Source: Pseudomarimonas arenosa (GTDB lineage Bacteria > Pseudomonadota > Gammaproteobacteria > Xanthomonadales > Xanthomonadaceae). From it: a stretch of 64,000 bases of DNA. The notes below the pieces were generated by a model. It had not been told where the DNA came from. It was given only the letters and a program-made list of their open reading frames with translations, and searched no databases. Of this stretch, positions 1 through 8,882 are shown piece after piece; position 1 is the stretch's first letter, and every line of letters starts with the position of its first letter. Location: assembly GCF_014841215.1 (NCBI RefSeq), contig NZ_JACYTR010000021.1, positions 1 to 64,000 on the forward strand, in the 5' to 3' direction. The position numbers were made by a program, and so were the translations under genes.

Positions 1-124
1 CAATCGGCGCAAAGGACCTCAGGGCGAATGCCCTGCGTAGCCGCGCAGCGGCCGAATGAGGGCCGTGCCAGCGCCGAAAGATCGCGAACACTCTGTTATC
101 TCAACACCATCGGTCGAAACTCTG

Positions 125-180
125 GCCCCGCTTGGAATGGCCGAATCTTTCGGCGCGACCTCATGAAATATCCGGGTTAG
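125..180. repeat. dispersed 56-bp repeat, copy 1
   Basis: This stretch matches 38785-38840 at 49 of 56 positions. Its most conserved part is CGCGACCTCATGAAATATCC followed by GGG and a T/C-TAG end. It overlaps the stop codon of the AraC/HDOD gene. The rest of bases 1-124 holds no gene that I can support. Only two copies were noticed in the window. It could be a REP-like intergenic element or an end of a transposable element; the sequence does not decide. Confidence 0.7.
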
Positions 181-2060
181 CCGGCCAGCATCATCTCGGC
201 CTGCTCGCGGCAGCGCTCGATGGCATCGTCCAGGCGCGCTTCCAGGCCATCGTTGTCGGCATCGATGGCCCAAGATGCCGGCAGGCGGAATCCGACGCGC
301 AGGGCGGCAAACTCTCGCTCGGTATCCAGGCCCTGCACCCGACGACGAACCAGGCGACCGAGGGTAAGCAGGGCCAGCGACTCCAGCGAGGCTTCATTGG
401 CAGCCGGATCCAGGGCCAGATCCAGCTGCCGTACCTGCCGCACTACATCGGGTGCCACATTCCAGCGCGCCAGCAGCAGTGATGCCAGGGCATAGCGAGG
501 TGTTCCAAATGCTGCGATCTCGGCCACGCGAATGGCGGCTTCATCGGCATCGGGGTCGCCGTCGGCAAGATGAGCATCCATCTGTTTGGCTGCCGAACAG
601 GCAAACAGCAAAGAGCCGATCTCACATAACAAGCCGGTCAACGATAGGCTGTCATCAAAGCGGCAACCGTCGACGTAGTGCAGCCAGGACGGCGCCACAC
701 TGGACAACACCAGGGAGGCGACCCAATACGACTGCAGGTCGAAATGGGCGCAGTTCACCGGCCCCAAGGATTGGCGCAGCGCCATCATCGCCGCCAGTCG
801 GCGCAGTTCGTTCAGGCCCAGCACGCTGGCTGCATCTTGAACGCTGCGAATGCGCCGACCGCCGTACAACGCGCTGCCGGCCACGCCTACCACGCGCGCG
901 GCCAGCACCGGATCAGCACCGATGATGTCGGCGATTTCAGCCATCGAGGCATCGTCGTTCTGCTGCAACCCGAGCAGCACTTCACAAGCCCGTGAGGGAT
1001 TGGGCAGCTGATTCAACAGGTCGCCACCGACATGACGGGCAAGGTAGCCGGCGGCGCGCGACTCCTGCCGTAGCTGTGCCGGCGACACCTGCAGCCACTG
1101 CCGGAAGCGGCGCTCGAATAGTGCCGGCTCAGCAAAGCCGAGCTCGTCGGCGAGATCGGCGATGCTGACATCGCTGTCCAGCAAGCGACGCAGGGCGTGC
1201 TCACGACAGACTGCCTCGACCAGATTGCTGAACTCGGTGTTCTCCTCGGCCAGTCGACGACTGAGCGCATTGCTGTTGATCGCCAGCAGGGCGCTGACCG
1301 ATTCCAGATCGAGCCGGCGCACCTGGCCGGAGTCGACGATCCGCGAGACCACTTGCTGCATCCAGCTGCTGTCGTTCTTCAGCCGCCGCATCTCGGTGTT
1401 CAGGGAGGGCTGCAGGGCGGCGCGAATGTCCGGGTTCGGATGTGCGGTGGGTCGGGCCAGCATCGCACTGGCAAAGCACAGCTGCAGATGCAGGCCAGCC
1501 GCTTCGGTGCGCACTCCGTAGTCACGCTGCCAGGCCTCGGGCAGTTCGATGCCGCATTCGGGATAGCGGATGCACTCGGGCCGGAAGTCGCGACCGAAGC
1601 AGTGGCGCAGCACGCGCAGCAAGCAGCCGAGGTCGATCTCGGTGCACAGCAAGGCCGACAAATCCCACTCGGCGTCGCGGATGAAGGTCAGACAGGCCTG
1701 ATCACCCTGTTTGAGCAGGGCCACCCGGGTATCGCCCATGCGCACGGTATCAAAATAGGCTGCAGCATCATTGAGCAACTCGCCGAGATTGGCCGCGCTG
1801 GCCAGATACAGGCCGATATTGCCCATGCCATTCAACGGCACCTGATCGGCCAGCAGCAGGGAGCTGTCGCGGCTGCCGAGTCGGCGGTGCACCAGGTCGA
1901 CCAGGGTGGCCGATCCTCGCGCATCCGGCGGGCGCTCATTGGCTGCCCGAAGACCGGCCAGCTCGGCCACTGATCCGGCGGCCTCGGCAAAGCCGCGATC
2001 ACGCGCCTGCATATAGGCCACGATGGGCAATAAGGTCGGTAACAGCAATCGTTCGCTCAC
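177..2060 (-). CDS. AraC-type regulator fused to an HDOD domain
   Basis: This is a predicted cytoplasmic regulator of 627 residues starting with GTG. The first 200 or so residues resemble the sensor half of OruR/ArgR-like AraC proteins. Residues of about 245-335 hold the helix-turn-helix pair, with the typical DVSIADLADELGF and RRFRQWLQVSPAQLR segments. From about residue 349 the protein turns into an HDOD domain, with PSRACEVLLGLQQ, IADIIGADPVLAARVV and RIRSVQDAASVLGLNELRR. AraC proteins are usually near 300-350 residues, so the HDOD half is an addition. HDOD domains are degenerate HD phosphohydrolases found in signalling proteins. A ligand-sensing regulator with a signalling output is an inference; target genes are unknown. 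It is a single gene, with ubiB downstream of its start on the same strand. Confidence 0.8.
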   Translation of the reverse strand: MSERLLLPTLLPIVAYMQARDRGFAEAAGSVAELAGLRAANERPPDARGSATLVDLVHRRLGSRDSSLLLADQVPLNGMGNIGLYLASAANLGELLNDAAAYFDTVRMGDTRVALLKQGDQACLTFIRDAEWDLSALLCTEIDLGCLLRVLRHCFGRDFRPECIRYPECGIELPEAWQRDYGVRTEAAGLHLQLCFASAMLARPTAHPNPDIRAALQPSLNTEMRRLKNDSSWMQQVVSRIVDSGQVRRLDLESVSALLAINSNALSRRLAEENTEFSNLVEAVCREHALRRLLDSDVSIADLADELGFAEPALFERRFRQWLQVSPAQLRQESRAAGYLARHVGGDLLNQLPNPSRACEVLLGLQQNDDASMAEIADIIGADPVLAARVVGVAGSALYGGRRIRSVQDAASVLGLNELRRLAAMMALRQSLGPVNCAHFDLQSYWVASLVLSSVAPSWLHYVDGCRFDDSLSLTGLLCEIGSLLFACSAAKQMDAHLADGDPDADEAAIRVAEIAAFGTPRYALASLLLARWNVAPDVVRQVRQLDLALDPAANEASLESLALLTLGRLVRRRVQGLDTEREFAALRVGFRLPASWAIDADNDGLEARLDDAIERCREQAEMMLAG

Positions 2061-2147
2061 GCCGGGGCTCGTGGTTCGACAGTACAGCAGCTAGTTAGCC
2101 CCTCGCTGACAGCGACGTCAACTCAGGCGGTGACCGGCCAGCCATCG

Positions 2148-3800
2148 CTAGCCACGCGGCCAGGCGGCGTAGAAGGCGCCCATGGCACCGACGATGGCGA
2201 TCCATACTGCCGCCGCCACCCCGAGCAATCGCGGGCCGCCGGCTTCCAGGCCGAACAGCACTGCCGCGGTGATCATCAGGCCAGTACCGAGGATGGCGTA
2301 CACCGTCTTGCGCTGGCCTTCGCGGCTGACCTGCACCAGCGCTTCGAGATCCTGCGAGCGCATGCGCAGCTGATGGCCGCCGGTGGTCTGCTGCACCAGC
2401 CACTCGCGGATCAGCCGCGGCATATCCGGCGCGTGCGTCACGATCTCTGGAATCCGCTTGCGGAACTCGCGTGCTAAGTGACGACCGCTGTAGCGCTCGC
2501 GCAGGATGCTTTCCAGCACCGGATGGGCGACTGCCCAGATATCCAGCTTGGGGTCGAGCAGCCGACCCACGCCCTCGATATTGAGCAGGGTCTTCTGCAA
2601 CAGGATCAGCTGTGGCTGCAGGGTCAGCTCGTAACGCTGGGCAGTGCGAAATAGCTTGACCACCACTTCGCCCAGGGCGATCTCCGACAGAGGCCGAGTG
2701 AAGTAGGGCTCACACACTGAACGCGTGGCGGCCTCCAACTCCTCCAGTTTCACCGTCGACGGCATCCAGCCAGCCTCGACATGCAGTTCGGCGATGCGCC
2801 GATAGTCGCGCTGAAACATGGCCATGAAGTTCTCGGCCAGGTAGTACTGATCACGGCTCGGCAACTGACCCATGATGCCGAAGTCGAGGGCGATGTAGCG
2901 CGGGTCGGTCGGCTTGCTGGGATCAACCCAGATGTTGCCGGCATGGGCATCGGCATGAAAGAAGTTGTCGCGGAACACCTGGGTGTAGAACACCCGCACG
3001 CCCTTGGCCGCCAACACATGCCGATCCACGCCGGCAGCATCCAGGGCCTGCACATCATCGGCTGGTATACCGCGCACCCGCTCCAGGGTCAGCACCCGCT
3101 CGCCGCTGTGGCTCCAGAACACTTCCGGCACGTAGAGGTCGGGCGAATCGAGCCAGTTGCGCCTCAGCAGGCTGGCATTGGCGCCCTCGCGCTGCAGATC
3201 GAGCTCGCCGTGCAGGGTGGCCTCGATCTCATCGATCACCTCCAGCGGGCGGATCTTGTCGGCTCGCGGATGGGTGCGATTGGCAATCTCGGCCAGGGCA
3301 CGCAGCAGGGCGAGGTCGGCGCGGATCTGCTTGGCGATGCCCGGTCGCAGCACCTTGACCACCACCTCGCGACCGTCGGCCAGGCTGGCCGGATGCACCT
3401 GGGCGATCGAGGCCGAGGCCAGGGGCGTTTGCTCGAAGGCGGAGAACAGCTCGCCCACCGGCTTGCCCAGACTTTGCTCGATGATGCGCTGGGCCTCGGC
3501 ACCGTCGAACGGCGCCACCCGATCCTGCAGCAGGCTGAGCTCGTCGGCGACGTCTTCCGGCACCAGATCACGGCGAGTCGAGAGCACCTGTCCGGCTTTG
3601 ACGAAGATCGGTCCCAGATCCTGCAGTGCCATCCGCAGGCGGGCGCCACGACTCAGGGCCGCGACCTTTTTTGACGCCCGCGGCACGAAGGGTCGAATCA
3701 GGCGCAGCAGAGGATCGACCCCAGTGCCTTCGAGCAGCGAATCAAGACGGTACTTGACCAGCACACGCAGGATGCGACTGGCCCGCAGCACCGCCCTCAT
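2148..3800 (-). CDS. ubiB: UbiB/ABC1 atypical kinase, ubiquinone biosynthesis
   Basis: UbiB is a membrane-anchored atypical kinase/ATPase that supports the late steps of ubiquinone synthesis. The 550 residues fit the family (about 546 in E. coli). The family-defining KxGQ motif is KAGQ at residues 68-71. It is followed by the alanine-rich nucleotide loop ASASIAQVH near residue 132, the catalytic-loop-like [12 protein letters not shown] near 280 and the DFG motif in IALDFGIMG near 303. Two hydrophobic helices close the protein. The ATG overlaps the ubiJ stop in an ATGA, so the pair is translationally coupled. UbiE, which often precedes ubiJ-ubiB in enterobacteria, is not here. Confidence 0.93.
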   Translation of the reverse strand: MRAVLRASRILRVLVKYRLDSLLEGTGVDPLLRLIRPFVPRASKKVAALSRGARLRMALQDLGPIFVKAGQVLSTRRDLVPEDVADELSLLQDRVAPFDGAEAQRIIEQSLGKPVGELFSAFEQTPLASASIAQVHPASLADGREVVVKVLRPGIAKQIRADLALLRALAEIANRTHPRADKIRPLEVIDEIEATLHGELDLQREGANASLLRRNWLDSPDLYVPEVFWSHSGERVLTLERVRGIPADDVQALDAAGVDRHVLAAKGVRVFYTQVFRDNFFHADAHAGNIWVDPSKPTDPRYIALDFGIMGQLPSRDQYYLAENFMAMFQRDYRRIAELHVEAGWMPSTVKLEELEAATRSVCEPYFTRPLSEIALGEVVVKLFRTAQRYELTLQPQLILLQKTLLNIEGVGRLLDPKLDIWAVAHPVLESILRERYSGRHLAREFRKRIPEIVTHAPDMPRLIREWLVQQTTGGHQLRMRSQDLEALVQVSREGQRKTVYAILGTGLMITAAVLFGLEAGGPRLLGVAAAVWIAIVGAMGAFYAAWPRG

Positions 3801-4438
3801 GTGCCGCGTGTCCGCCGCAGACGCTGAATTCGCGCCGCCATGCGCTCGACATCATCGCGCAGTTCGTCGACATCATCGAAGAAGGCTTTCTGCTCCTCGC
3901 TGCCGACCAGGTCGCGACGCTCTTCGACCAGGTATTCGCTGACATCCTGGGCCAGTCGCCGCGCCTCCTGTCGACCACGCTGCAGGCCGGCTTTCAGTGC
4001 TTTCGCAATCTGCACGCCAAGCACCTCGCCGAATACAGCGGCGAACGCCGCTTCGAAGTCAGGGTCGAAGCGGCCGGCGATCTTCTGCAGGCGCCGGGCC
4101 AGCTCAGCATCGCCGCTGATCCGCATGCGCCCCACTGCAGCGCCCTGCTCGCGTCCCGGCAGCAGCTGGCCGAGCAGCCCGCCCAGGGTCGCCTTCAAGG
4201 CCAGGGCCGGTTCGCTGGCCTCGCTAGGACCGACCCGCAGTCGACCGTCTTCGCTCACGGTGAGGCGCAAGGCCAGCGCTGGCGCCTCCAGCGCCAGCTC
4301 GATGCTCTGCCCCTGCAGAGCCACCAGCTCAGCCGACATGGCTGGATCCAGCGCGGCAGCACGATTGAGGGCGGTTTCCAGGGCCTTGCCGGCAATCGGC
4401 AACAGGGCACGCAAGGGAGAGGTCGACGAATCGTTCAT
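3797..4438 (-). CDS. ubiJ: ubiquinone biosynthesis accessory factor UbiJ (SCP2 domain)
   Basis: UbiJ is a lipid-binding subunit of the soluble Ubi metabolon and carries hydrophobic quinone intermediates. The 213-residue protein has an SCP2-like first half ([35 protein letters not shown]) and a charged helical C-terminus ([22 protein letters not shown]) ending in a basic tail. It stands directly before ubiB with a 4-base overlap, the standard neighbourhood of this gene, and that supports the call as much as the weakly conserved sequence does. Confidence 0.88.
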   Translation of the reverse strand: MNDSSTSPLRALLPIAGKALETALNRAAALDPAMSAELVALQGQSIELALEAPALALRLTVSEDGRLRVGPSEASEPALALKATLGGLLGQLLPGREQGAAVGRMRISGDAELARRLQKIAGRFDPDFEAAFAAVFGEVLGVQIAKALKAGLQRGRQEARRLAQDVSEYLVEERRDLVGSEEQKAFFDDVDELRDDVERMAARIQRLRRTRGT

Positions 4439-4496
4439 CGGCGAATTGTAAGCGCGATTGCTGTTTCGACCATGGCGTGGCGCAGCGTACGCCCGA

Positions 4497-4904
4497 TCAA
4501 TCGGCTTTCTTGCTCAGATAATCGATGTCACGCTGCAGCCGAGCGTAGCGCTGATCGCGCAGATAATGCTGCAACTCGTCGACCAGTTTGCGCCCGGCGC
4601 GTCGTTGTGCCCAGGGTAGACGCAGGCTGAAGCCCGCTTCGCTGCGCGGAAACTGAGCCAGCGGCTGGATGTCGTTGAGCACCAGATCGATGCGCGCGCC
4701 GCGGCCAAACCAGCCTTGCTGGTAAGCGGCGCTGGCGATGCCATCCCAGCGCAGATCGACCTGATGCACCTCCGGCCGGCGCACGCCCAGCACTGCATCG
4801 TAGAGGTGAAACTGCAGGTGCAGGGCGGCAGCGGACAGCCGCAGCACGCCCTCGACCTCACCGAAACCCGGTGTTGCGGGGCAACGAAAAGTGACCGTGT
4901 CCAT
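4497..4904 (-). CDS. hypothetical protein, PH-like fold suspected (paralogue A)
   Basis: This is a 135-residue cytoplasmic protein without signal peptide or membrane helix. I do not recognise a named family. It is clearly related to the 163-residue product at 6340-6831: both have GF-x-EV-x-G near the start, a central DAV-L/F-GV segment, a GWFG or GPFW turn and a C-terminal helix with QRY/F-x-x-LQ-x-x-I-x-x-LS. Alternating hydrophobic strands followed by one long helix suggest a pleckstrin-homology-like fold; this is inference. It follows the HD-GYP gene by 13 bases, so the two are probably cotranscribed. Confidence 0.65.
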   Translation of the reverse strand: MDTVTFRCPATPGFGEVEGVLRLSAAALHLQFHLYDAVLGVRRPEVHQVDLRWDGIASAAYQQGWFGRGARIDLVLNDIQPLAQFPRSEAGFSLRLPWAQRRAGRKLVDELQHYLRDQRYARLQRDIDYLSKKAD

Positions 4905-4917
4905 GAAACTCCGGCAA

Positions 4918-6189
4918 TTATCGGCGCAGCGCGCCGGGTTGCTTGTCGAACGCGTAGGTTACCCGCTGCCGCGGGTTGAGATATTCGAACACCTCGCGCG
5001 GCAGCAGGCCGGGTTTGATGCCCTCGGCGATCTTCAACTCCGGCTCGGCGGCAAGATCGAGCAGCAGTGCCGCCTCCGGCGGAATGTCAGGATCGTACAG
5101 CAACACCACCGGCTTCAACGCCTCCTTGGTATTGACCGAAATGGTCAGCCCGATTCGCTGGTTGGATAGCCGCACCACGGTGCCCGGCGGATAGACGCCC
5201 AGGTTGCGGATCAGGGCGCGCAGCAGATTCTGGTCAAACTTGTCGCGCTGCTTAGCAAATAGATACGACAAGGCCTCATAGGGAGTGAGCGCCTTGGCCA
5301 GATCCTGTGGATTGCACAGATTGTCGTAGGCATTGGTCAGGCCGACGATGCGCGCCGCCAGACTGATTTCGGCACCCGACAAACCCTCCGGATAACCGCT
5401 GCCGTCGGCGCGCTCATGGTGCTGGGCGATCACTGCCAGCGCCTGATCGCCGAGATTGATTCGACGCCCGAGCTTGACCCCGCTGCGCACGTGGCCTTCG
5501 TAGATCAGCTGCTCTGGCTTGCTCAGCCCCTCGCGCCGGGCAGCGATGGCATCGGGCACTTCGAGCAGACCAACATCGTGCAGGATTGCCCCCAGGCCCA
5601 GCTGATGCAGCTCCTCGGTCTTCAATCGCAGCGACTGACCGAGCAATAGGGACAGCACGGTGACGTTGAGTGAATGGAAGTAGACGTCTTCGCCCAGGCC
5701 CTGGCTGATCGCATGCAGGTGCATCTCACCCTGCGCCTGCGCCGCCGCCACCAGACTGCTGACCAGATGGTCGGTCTCCTCAAAGGTCTCTTCCGGACGC
5801 GAGCGCAGCTGTCGATTGATCTTCTTCAGCACGTCGGCCGCCTGCAGGAACTGCCGCTCAACCTGCTTGATGCCGGCCCGCAACTCGGCCACTCGCTCAA
5901 TGCGGGCCTGCTTCTCGGCGCGCGCGGCCAGCTCCTCCTTGCTCGGCGGCGGCGGTGGCGGCGGCGCGGGCGCATCGTCAGCCGGTGCCGCCAGGGGCAG
6001 ACAATCACTCTTGCCCGGATCGTACTGGATCTCCTTCAGGCCGAGTCTCTTGAGCGTATCGATCTGCGCCTGAGATTTGATCTTGAAGCGATTGAAGGCG
6101 AACGGATGTTCCATCCAGCCCAGACCGAGTTCGACGTACAGCCCAACGCAGAGCTGTTCCGGGTCGATGGTCTGAGGCTCGTCGGCCAT
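4918..6189 (-). CDS. HD-GYP domain cyclic-di-GMP phosphodiesterase
   Basis: The protein has 423 residues. The N-terminus (IDPEQLCVGLYVELGLGWM...) is the DUF3391 region that often precedes HD-GYP domains. A linker near residues 70-80 holds a run of seven prolines. The HD motif lies in GAILHDVGLLEVP near residue 200, and the GYP motif in HHERADGSGYPEGL near residue 265. Metal-binding HH and HD residues appear intact, so c-di-GMP hydrolysis is expected from family knowledge. No transmembrane segment is visible. It is flanked on both sides by paralogous small genes on the same strand, which suggests that the three act together. Confidence 0.9.
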   Translation of the reverse strand: MADEPQTIDPEQLCVGLYVELGLGWMEHPFAFNRFKIKSQAQIDTLKRLGLKEIQYDPGKSDCLPLAAPADDAPAPPPPPPPSKEELAARAEKQARIERVAELRAGIKQVERQFLQAADVLKKINRQLRSRPEETFEETDHLVSSLVAAAQAQGEMHLHAISQGLGEDVYFHSLNVTVLSLLLGQSLRLKTEELHQLGLGAILHDVGLLEVPDAIAARREGLSKPEQLIYEGHVRSGVKLGRRINLGDQALAVIAQHHERADGSGYPEGLSGAEISLAARIVGLTNAYDNLCNPQDLAKALTPYEALSYLFAKQRDKFDQNLLRALIRNLGVYPPGTVVRLSNQRIGLTISVNTKEALKPVVLLYDPDIPPEAALLLDLAAEPELKIAEGIKPGLLPREVFEYLNPRQRVTYAFDKQPGALRR

Positions 6190-6339
6190 GCGCGTTGCCG
6201 TGAGTAAGGTGGGAGGTCGGCAAGCCGCTCAGCTCGCCGGTTTCGAGTCTAGCAGGCTGCTGATCAGTCGCAGCAGCCGGCGATCCAACATCGGCATTGA
6301 CGCGGGCGTTCTGACGGTGCTGGCCCGAATAGCCGCTCG

Positions 6340-6831
6340 CTACTCCGACTCCAAGCGTGGCGGTGGCGGCGGCGGCGACGAAGCCCCGGTCAGTGCCGTC
6401 GCCTGCCAGGCAGCCACCGGCTTGGGGTGACTGCGGCTCAACTGTTCAATCTCGGTCTGCAGGCTCTGAAAGCGCTGCTCATGCAACAGCCGCTGCAGCC
6501 ATTCCGTCGCCCGTTTGGCTGCCGCCCGGTCGGACCACTTCACACCCAGCTTCACCGTGCCTTCGGCGCCGCCGGGCAATTCCTCGGCGCCCAGCAGGTC
6601 GTGAAGATGCAACTCGACCCGCGGCAGCAGCCAGAATGGGCCGGCGTGATAGCTGACCTGCAGCAGCTGGCCCAGCGACACCCGTCGCGACTTGATCTCT
6701 GACTTCAGCACGCCGAACACGGCATCGCGGGCCTGAAACTGCAGCTCCAGGCCGCCATCATCCAACTTGGCGATGCCGGTGACTTCGGCAAAGCCGCCAA
6801 AGGTTTCTGAGCGGAAACGGAAGCTATACAT
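6340..6831 (-). CDS. hypothetical protein, PH-like fold suspected (paralogue B)
   Basis: This 163-residue protein is a paralogue of the gene at 4497-4904 on the far side of the HD-GYP gene. Shared landmarks are GFAEVTG, the DAVFGV segment, GPFWLLPRVELHLHD and the C-terminal RFQSLQTEIEQLS. It carries an extra tail rich in proline (six consecutive prolines near the end), like the proline run inside the neighbouring HD-GYP protein. No catalytic motif is seen. Function is unknown; a role in the same signalling unit is inferred only from position and duplication. Confidence 0.65.
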   Translation of the reverse strand: MYSFRFRSETFGGFAEVTGIAKLDDGGLELQFQARDAVFGVLKSEIKSRRVSLGQLLQVSYHAGPFWLLPRVELHLHDLLGAEELPGGAEGTVKLGVKWSDRAAAKRATEWLQRLLHEQRFQSLQTEIEQLSRSHPKPVAAWQATALTGASSPPPPPPRLESE

Positions 6832-6909
6832 GGCTGAAAGTGTGAGCGCTTTGGTATCAGGAGGGGCGAGGGCGGCGAATGTGACCGCCGCCGTTATCGC
6901 CGACCCCGA

Positions 6910-7866
6910 CTATTGTCCCACGCAGACATCACGGGTCGGCAGGGTGATGCGTTGCATGTTCCACTCGCCCTGGCCGAGTTCGCTGTCAAAGCTGAATACC
7001 GCGCTGTCGCAGCCGGTGAAACGCACCGTTAGTGTGCCCCAGTTCGGGTTGCTGGTGACCTGGGTCGGATCGAAGTCGGCACCGAACTGGCCGCCCTCGG
7101 TGATGTTCATGTTCAGGGTGACGGCGCTATCGCCCCAATTGAACGGCGCCGCACCGGTGGTCCAGATCTGCCGACCTTCAGCATAGTCATACCAGTAGAC
7201 CACCAGCAGCGGGCTGTTGCCGGCTTCATCGCCGCCAGCGGCCTGGGCCACCTCGACAGAAAAGCCGCGACCGCTGTTGTCCGGGTCGTACCAGGCTCCG
7301 GTGTGCAGGTCCAGAATCGGAAAACCAGTGGTGCGTACAGCCTTCTTGATCACCGGCATGCGTACCGGGGTTTCGGATTGGTCGTAGAGCGGCAGGTTGT
7401 TCAAGGTCTGCAGTGTCTTCAGACCGAAAATAACCCGGCCGAACACGGTGAAATCGGTGTCCAGGCTGCTGTTGCCGCCGGCCCGGGTATTGATGAAGAA
7501 GTCCGAACTGGCGCTGTCGCGATTCGGCGGATTGCCGGACAAGGCCATGGCGATCGTGCCGTACTCATTGCTTAGACCGTTGCCGCGCTCGCTGCGAATC
7601 GTCGCTCGCCGTGTAATAGCCGTGAGGTTGTCCTTGAAGGCACCGCCCTGAATGACAAAGTTGCGTGAGATTCGCTGCACCAGGGTGTTGTCGAAGCTGC
7701 CGTCACCGACGTAGGTGAGGAAATTGGCCACCGTGTTCGGCGCTTTCTGCTGATCGAGTTCAAGCAGCAAAGGCCCGCGATCGGTATTCAGCAGCACACG
7801 CGGGTTGTCTTGCGCAAAGGCGGGCAGGGCGGCGCCCAGCAACAGGGCAAAAAGAACAGACTTCAT
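6910..7866 (-). CDS. secreted cyclophilin-type peptidyl-prolyl isomerase with extra C-terminal domain
   Basis: The protein has 318 residues. Residues 1-19 form a signal peptide ending AFA|Q, so it acts in the periplasm or outside. A cyclophilin domain follows, with the catalytic-region motif RISRNFVIQGGAF, then SSDFFINTRAGG and the strand DFTVFGRVIFGL. After about residue 185 comes a second module with GAWYDPDNSGRGFSVEV and VVYWYDYAEGRQIW, which is not part of normal cyclophilins and recurs twice in the RCC1 protein at 44702-49057. I chose the second codon of the open frame (ATG) rather than the preceding TTG, because GAGGA lies nine bases upstream. It diverges from the gene at 8100. Confidence 0.85.
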   Translation of the reverse strand: MKSVLFALLLGAALPAFAQDNPRVLLNTDRGPLLLELDQQKAPNTVANFLTYVGDGSFDNTLVQRISRNFVIQGGAFKDNLTAITRRATIRSERGNGLSNEYGTIAMALSGNPPNRDSASSDFFINTRAGGNSSLDTDFTVFGRVIFGLKTLQTLNNLPLYDQSETPVRMPVIKKAVRTTGFPILDLHTGAWYDPDNSGRGFSVEVAQAAGGDEAGNSPLLVVYWYDYAEGRQIWTTGAAPFNWGDSAVTLNMNITEGGQFGADFDPTQVTSNPNWGTLTVRFTGCDSAVFSFDSELGQGEWNMQRITLPTRDVCVGQ

Positions 7867-8099
7867 CAACAGGATCCTCTGAATCAGGCGCGGTCAACGC
7901 CGGGCACGCTGCCCGGGGTCGCCGAGCATAGCCGGCCACCGGGCGGATGTCAGGGGCACTGCACGGCCAACTCGAGGGTCAATCAGCGCAAATCCCGGTC
8001 GAATGGAGATTTTCTCGGAAAATTTTCTCTCCAGCCTGCGATATCCAGCCCCGTGCCGACACTGCCTAGGTTCCAGCTGGTGTTAGACGAGGAACGGCA

Positions 8100-8801
8100 A
8101 TGGCACGCGATTTTGATTGGCGCTGTTTGGCCCGACAGGAGACCCAGGGCTTGCAGGGGTGGCGCGACCGCTACGACGACGTACAGCGCGTCGGGCAACA
8201 GGAATGGTGGCTGCTGATCGATGGCCTGCGTTCGCTGGAGGAGCAGGACCGCGCTCTATCGGCACACGATTCGCCGCCGGCCGCTTCGATCGACGCTCAT
8301 CGTCAACGGCTGCTGAGCGAGTTCTTTGCCGCCACTCGCAAGCTGCGCTCGCGACGCAAGCCGCGACGCTTGTATCTGGCGCATTCCCGACGCCGGCTGG
8401 GCGCTGCCGTCACCTGTGCCAACCTGACCCATGACCTGCGCTTTGCCTTCTGGCTCGACGCGTTCGAAGCACCGCAGCTCGATCAGGGGGCCTGTTCCGC
8501 GGGCCTGGCCAAGGTGCTGTCGGCTGCGGCGCTGGAAATGGCCCTGCTGAATTGCAGTCATATCCTGCTGCTCGATAGCCTGGCCTTGGACGGCGCCGAA
8601 TGGGGCGGCTACTTGCGTGCCCGTGGCATGGAACATCTGCCACTGGAACAGCGTCTGCGACGGATGGCCGAGAGTGAACTCGGCGGCTCGGAGCAGGCCG
8701 AAGGCGCAGCCGAAGCGGCGCTGCGCAATCTGTCCAACTGGCTGCTCGAGCCGAAGAGCAAGCGCAGCATCGCTCGCTATCGGATGGCCGCCGCGCACTG
8801 A
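8100..8801 (+). CDS. hypothetical protein with a degenerate TIR-like domain
   Basis: The product is a 233-residue soluble protein preceded by a good GAGGA ribosome site. The middle part reads like the bacterial TIR-type fold: a first strand RRLYLAHSRRR, a second FAFWLDAFEAP, then the helix-strand ALEMALLNCSHILLLDS and EWGGYLRARG. In related proteins that I recall, the last segment ends in W-V-x-Y-E, and the glutamate is the NAD-cleaving residue. Here the position holds leucine, so catalysis is doubtful. Recognition is by eye only, and the gene could instead be an unrelated Rossmann-like protein. It is not linked to other defence genes; modA follows after 81 bases. Confidence 0.5.
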   Translation: MARDFDWRCLARQETQGLQGWRDRYDDVQRVGQQEWWLLIDGLRSLEEQDRALSAHDSPPAASIDAHRQRLLSEFFAATRKLRSRRKPRRLYLAHSRRRLGAAVTCANLTHDLRFAFWLDAFEAPQLDQGACSAGLAKVLSAAALEMALLNCSHILLLDSLALDGAEWGGYLRARGMEHLPLEQRLRRMAESELGGSEQAEGAAEAALRNLSNWLLEPKSKRSIARYRMAAAH

Positions 8802-8882
8802 GCACCCCGCGCCGCGCTCCGATGGCGCGGCAAGCGGCCGCGATCCGTTACCCTATGTGGCACCGGTGGCGGAGCGAGTGAC

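Noticed and set aside
1-124. Possible transposase end at the window start
   Set aside because: No transposase motif in any frame and the piece is too short to decide.
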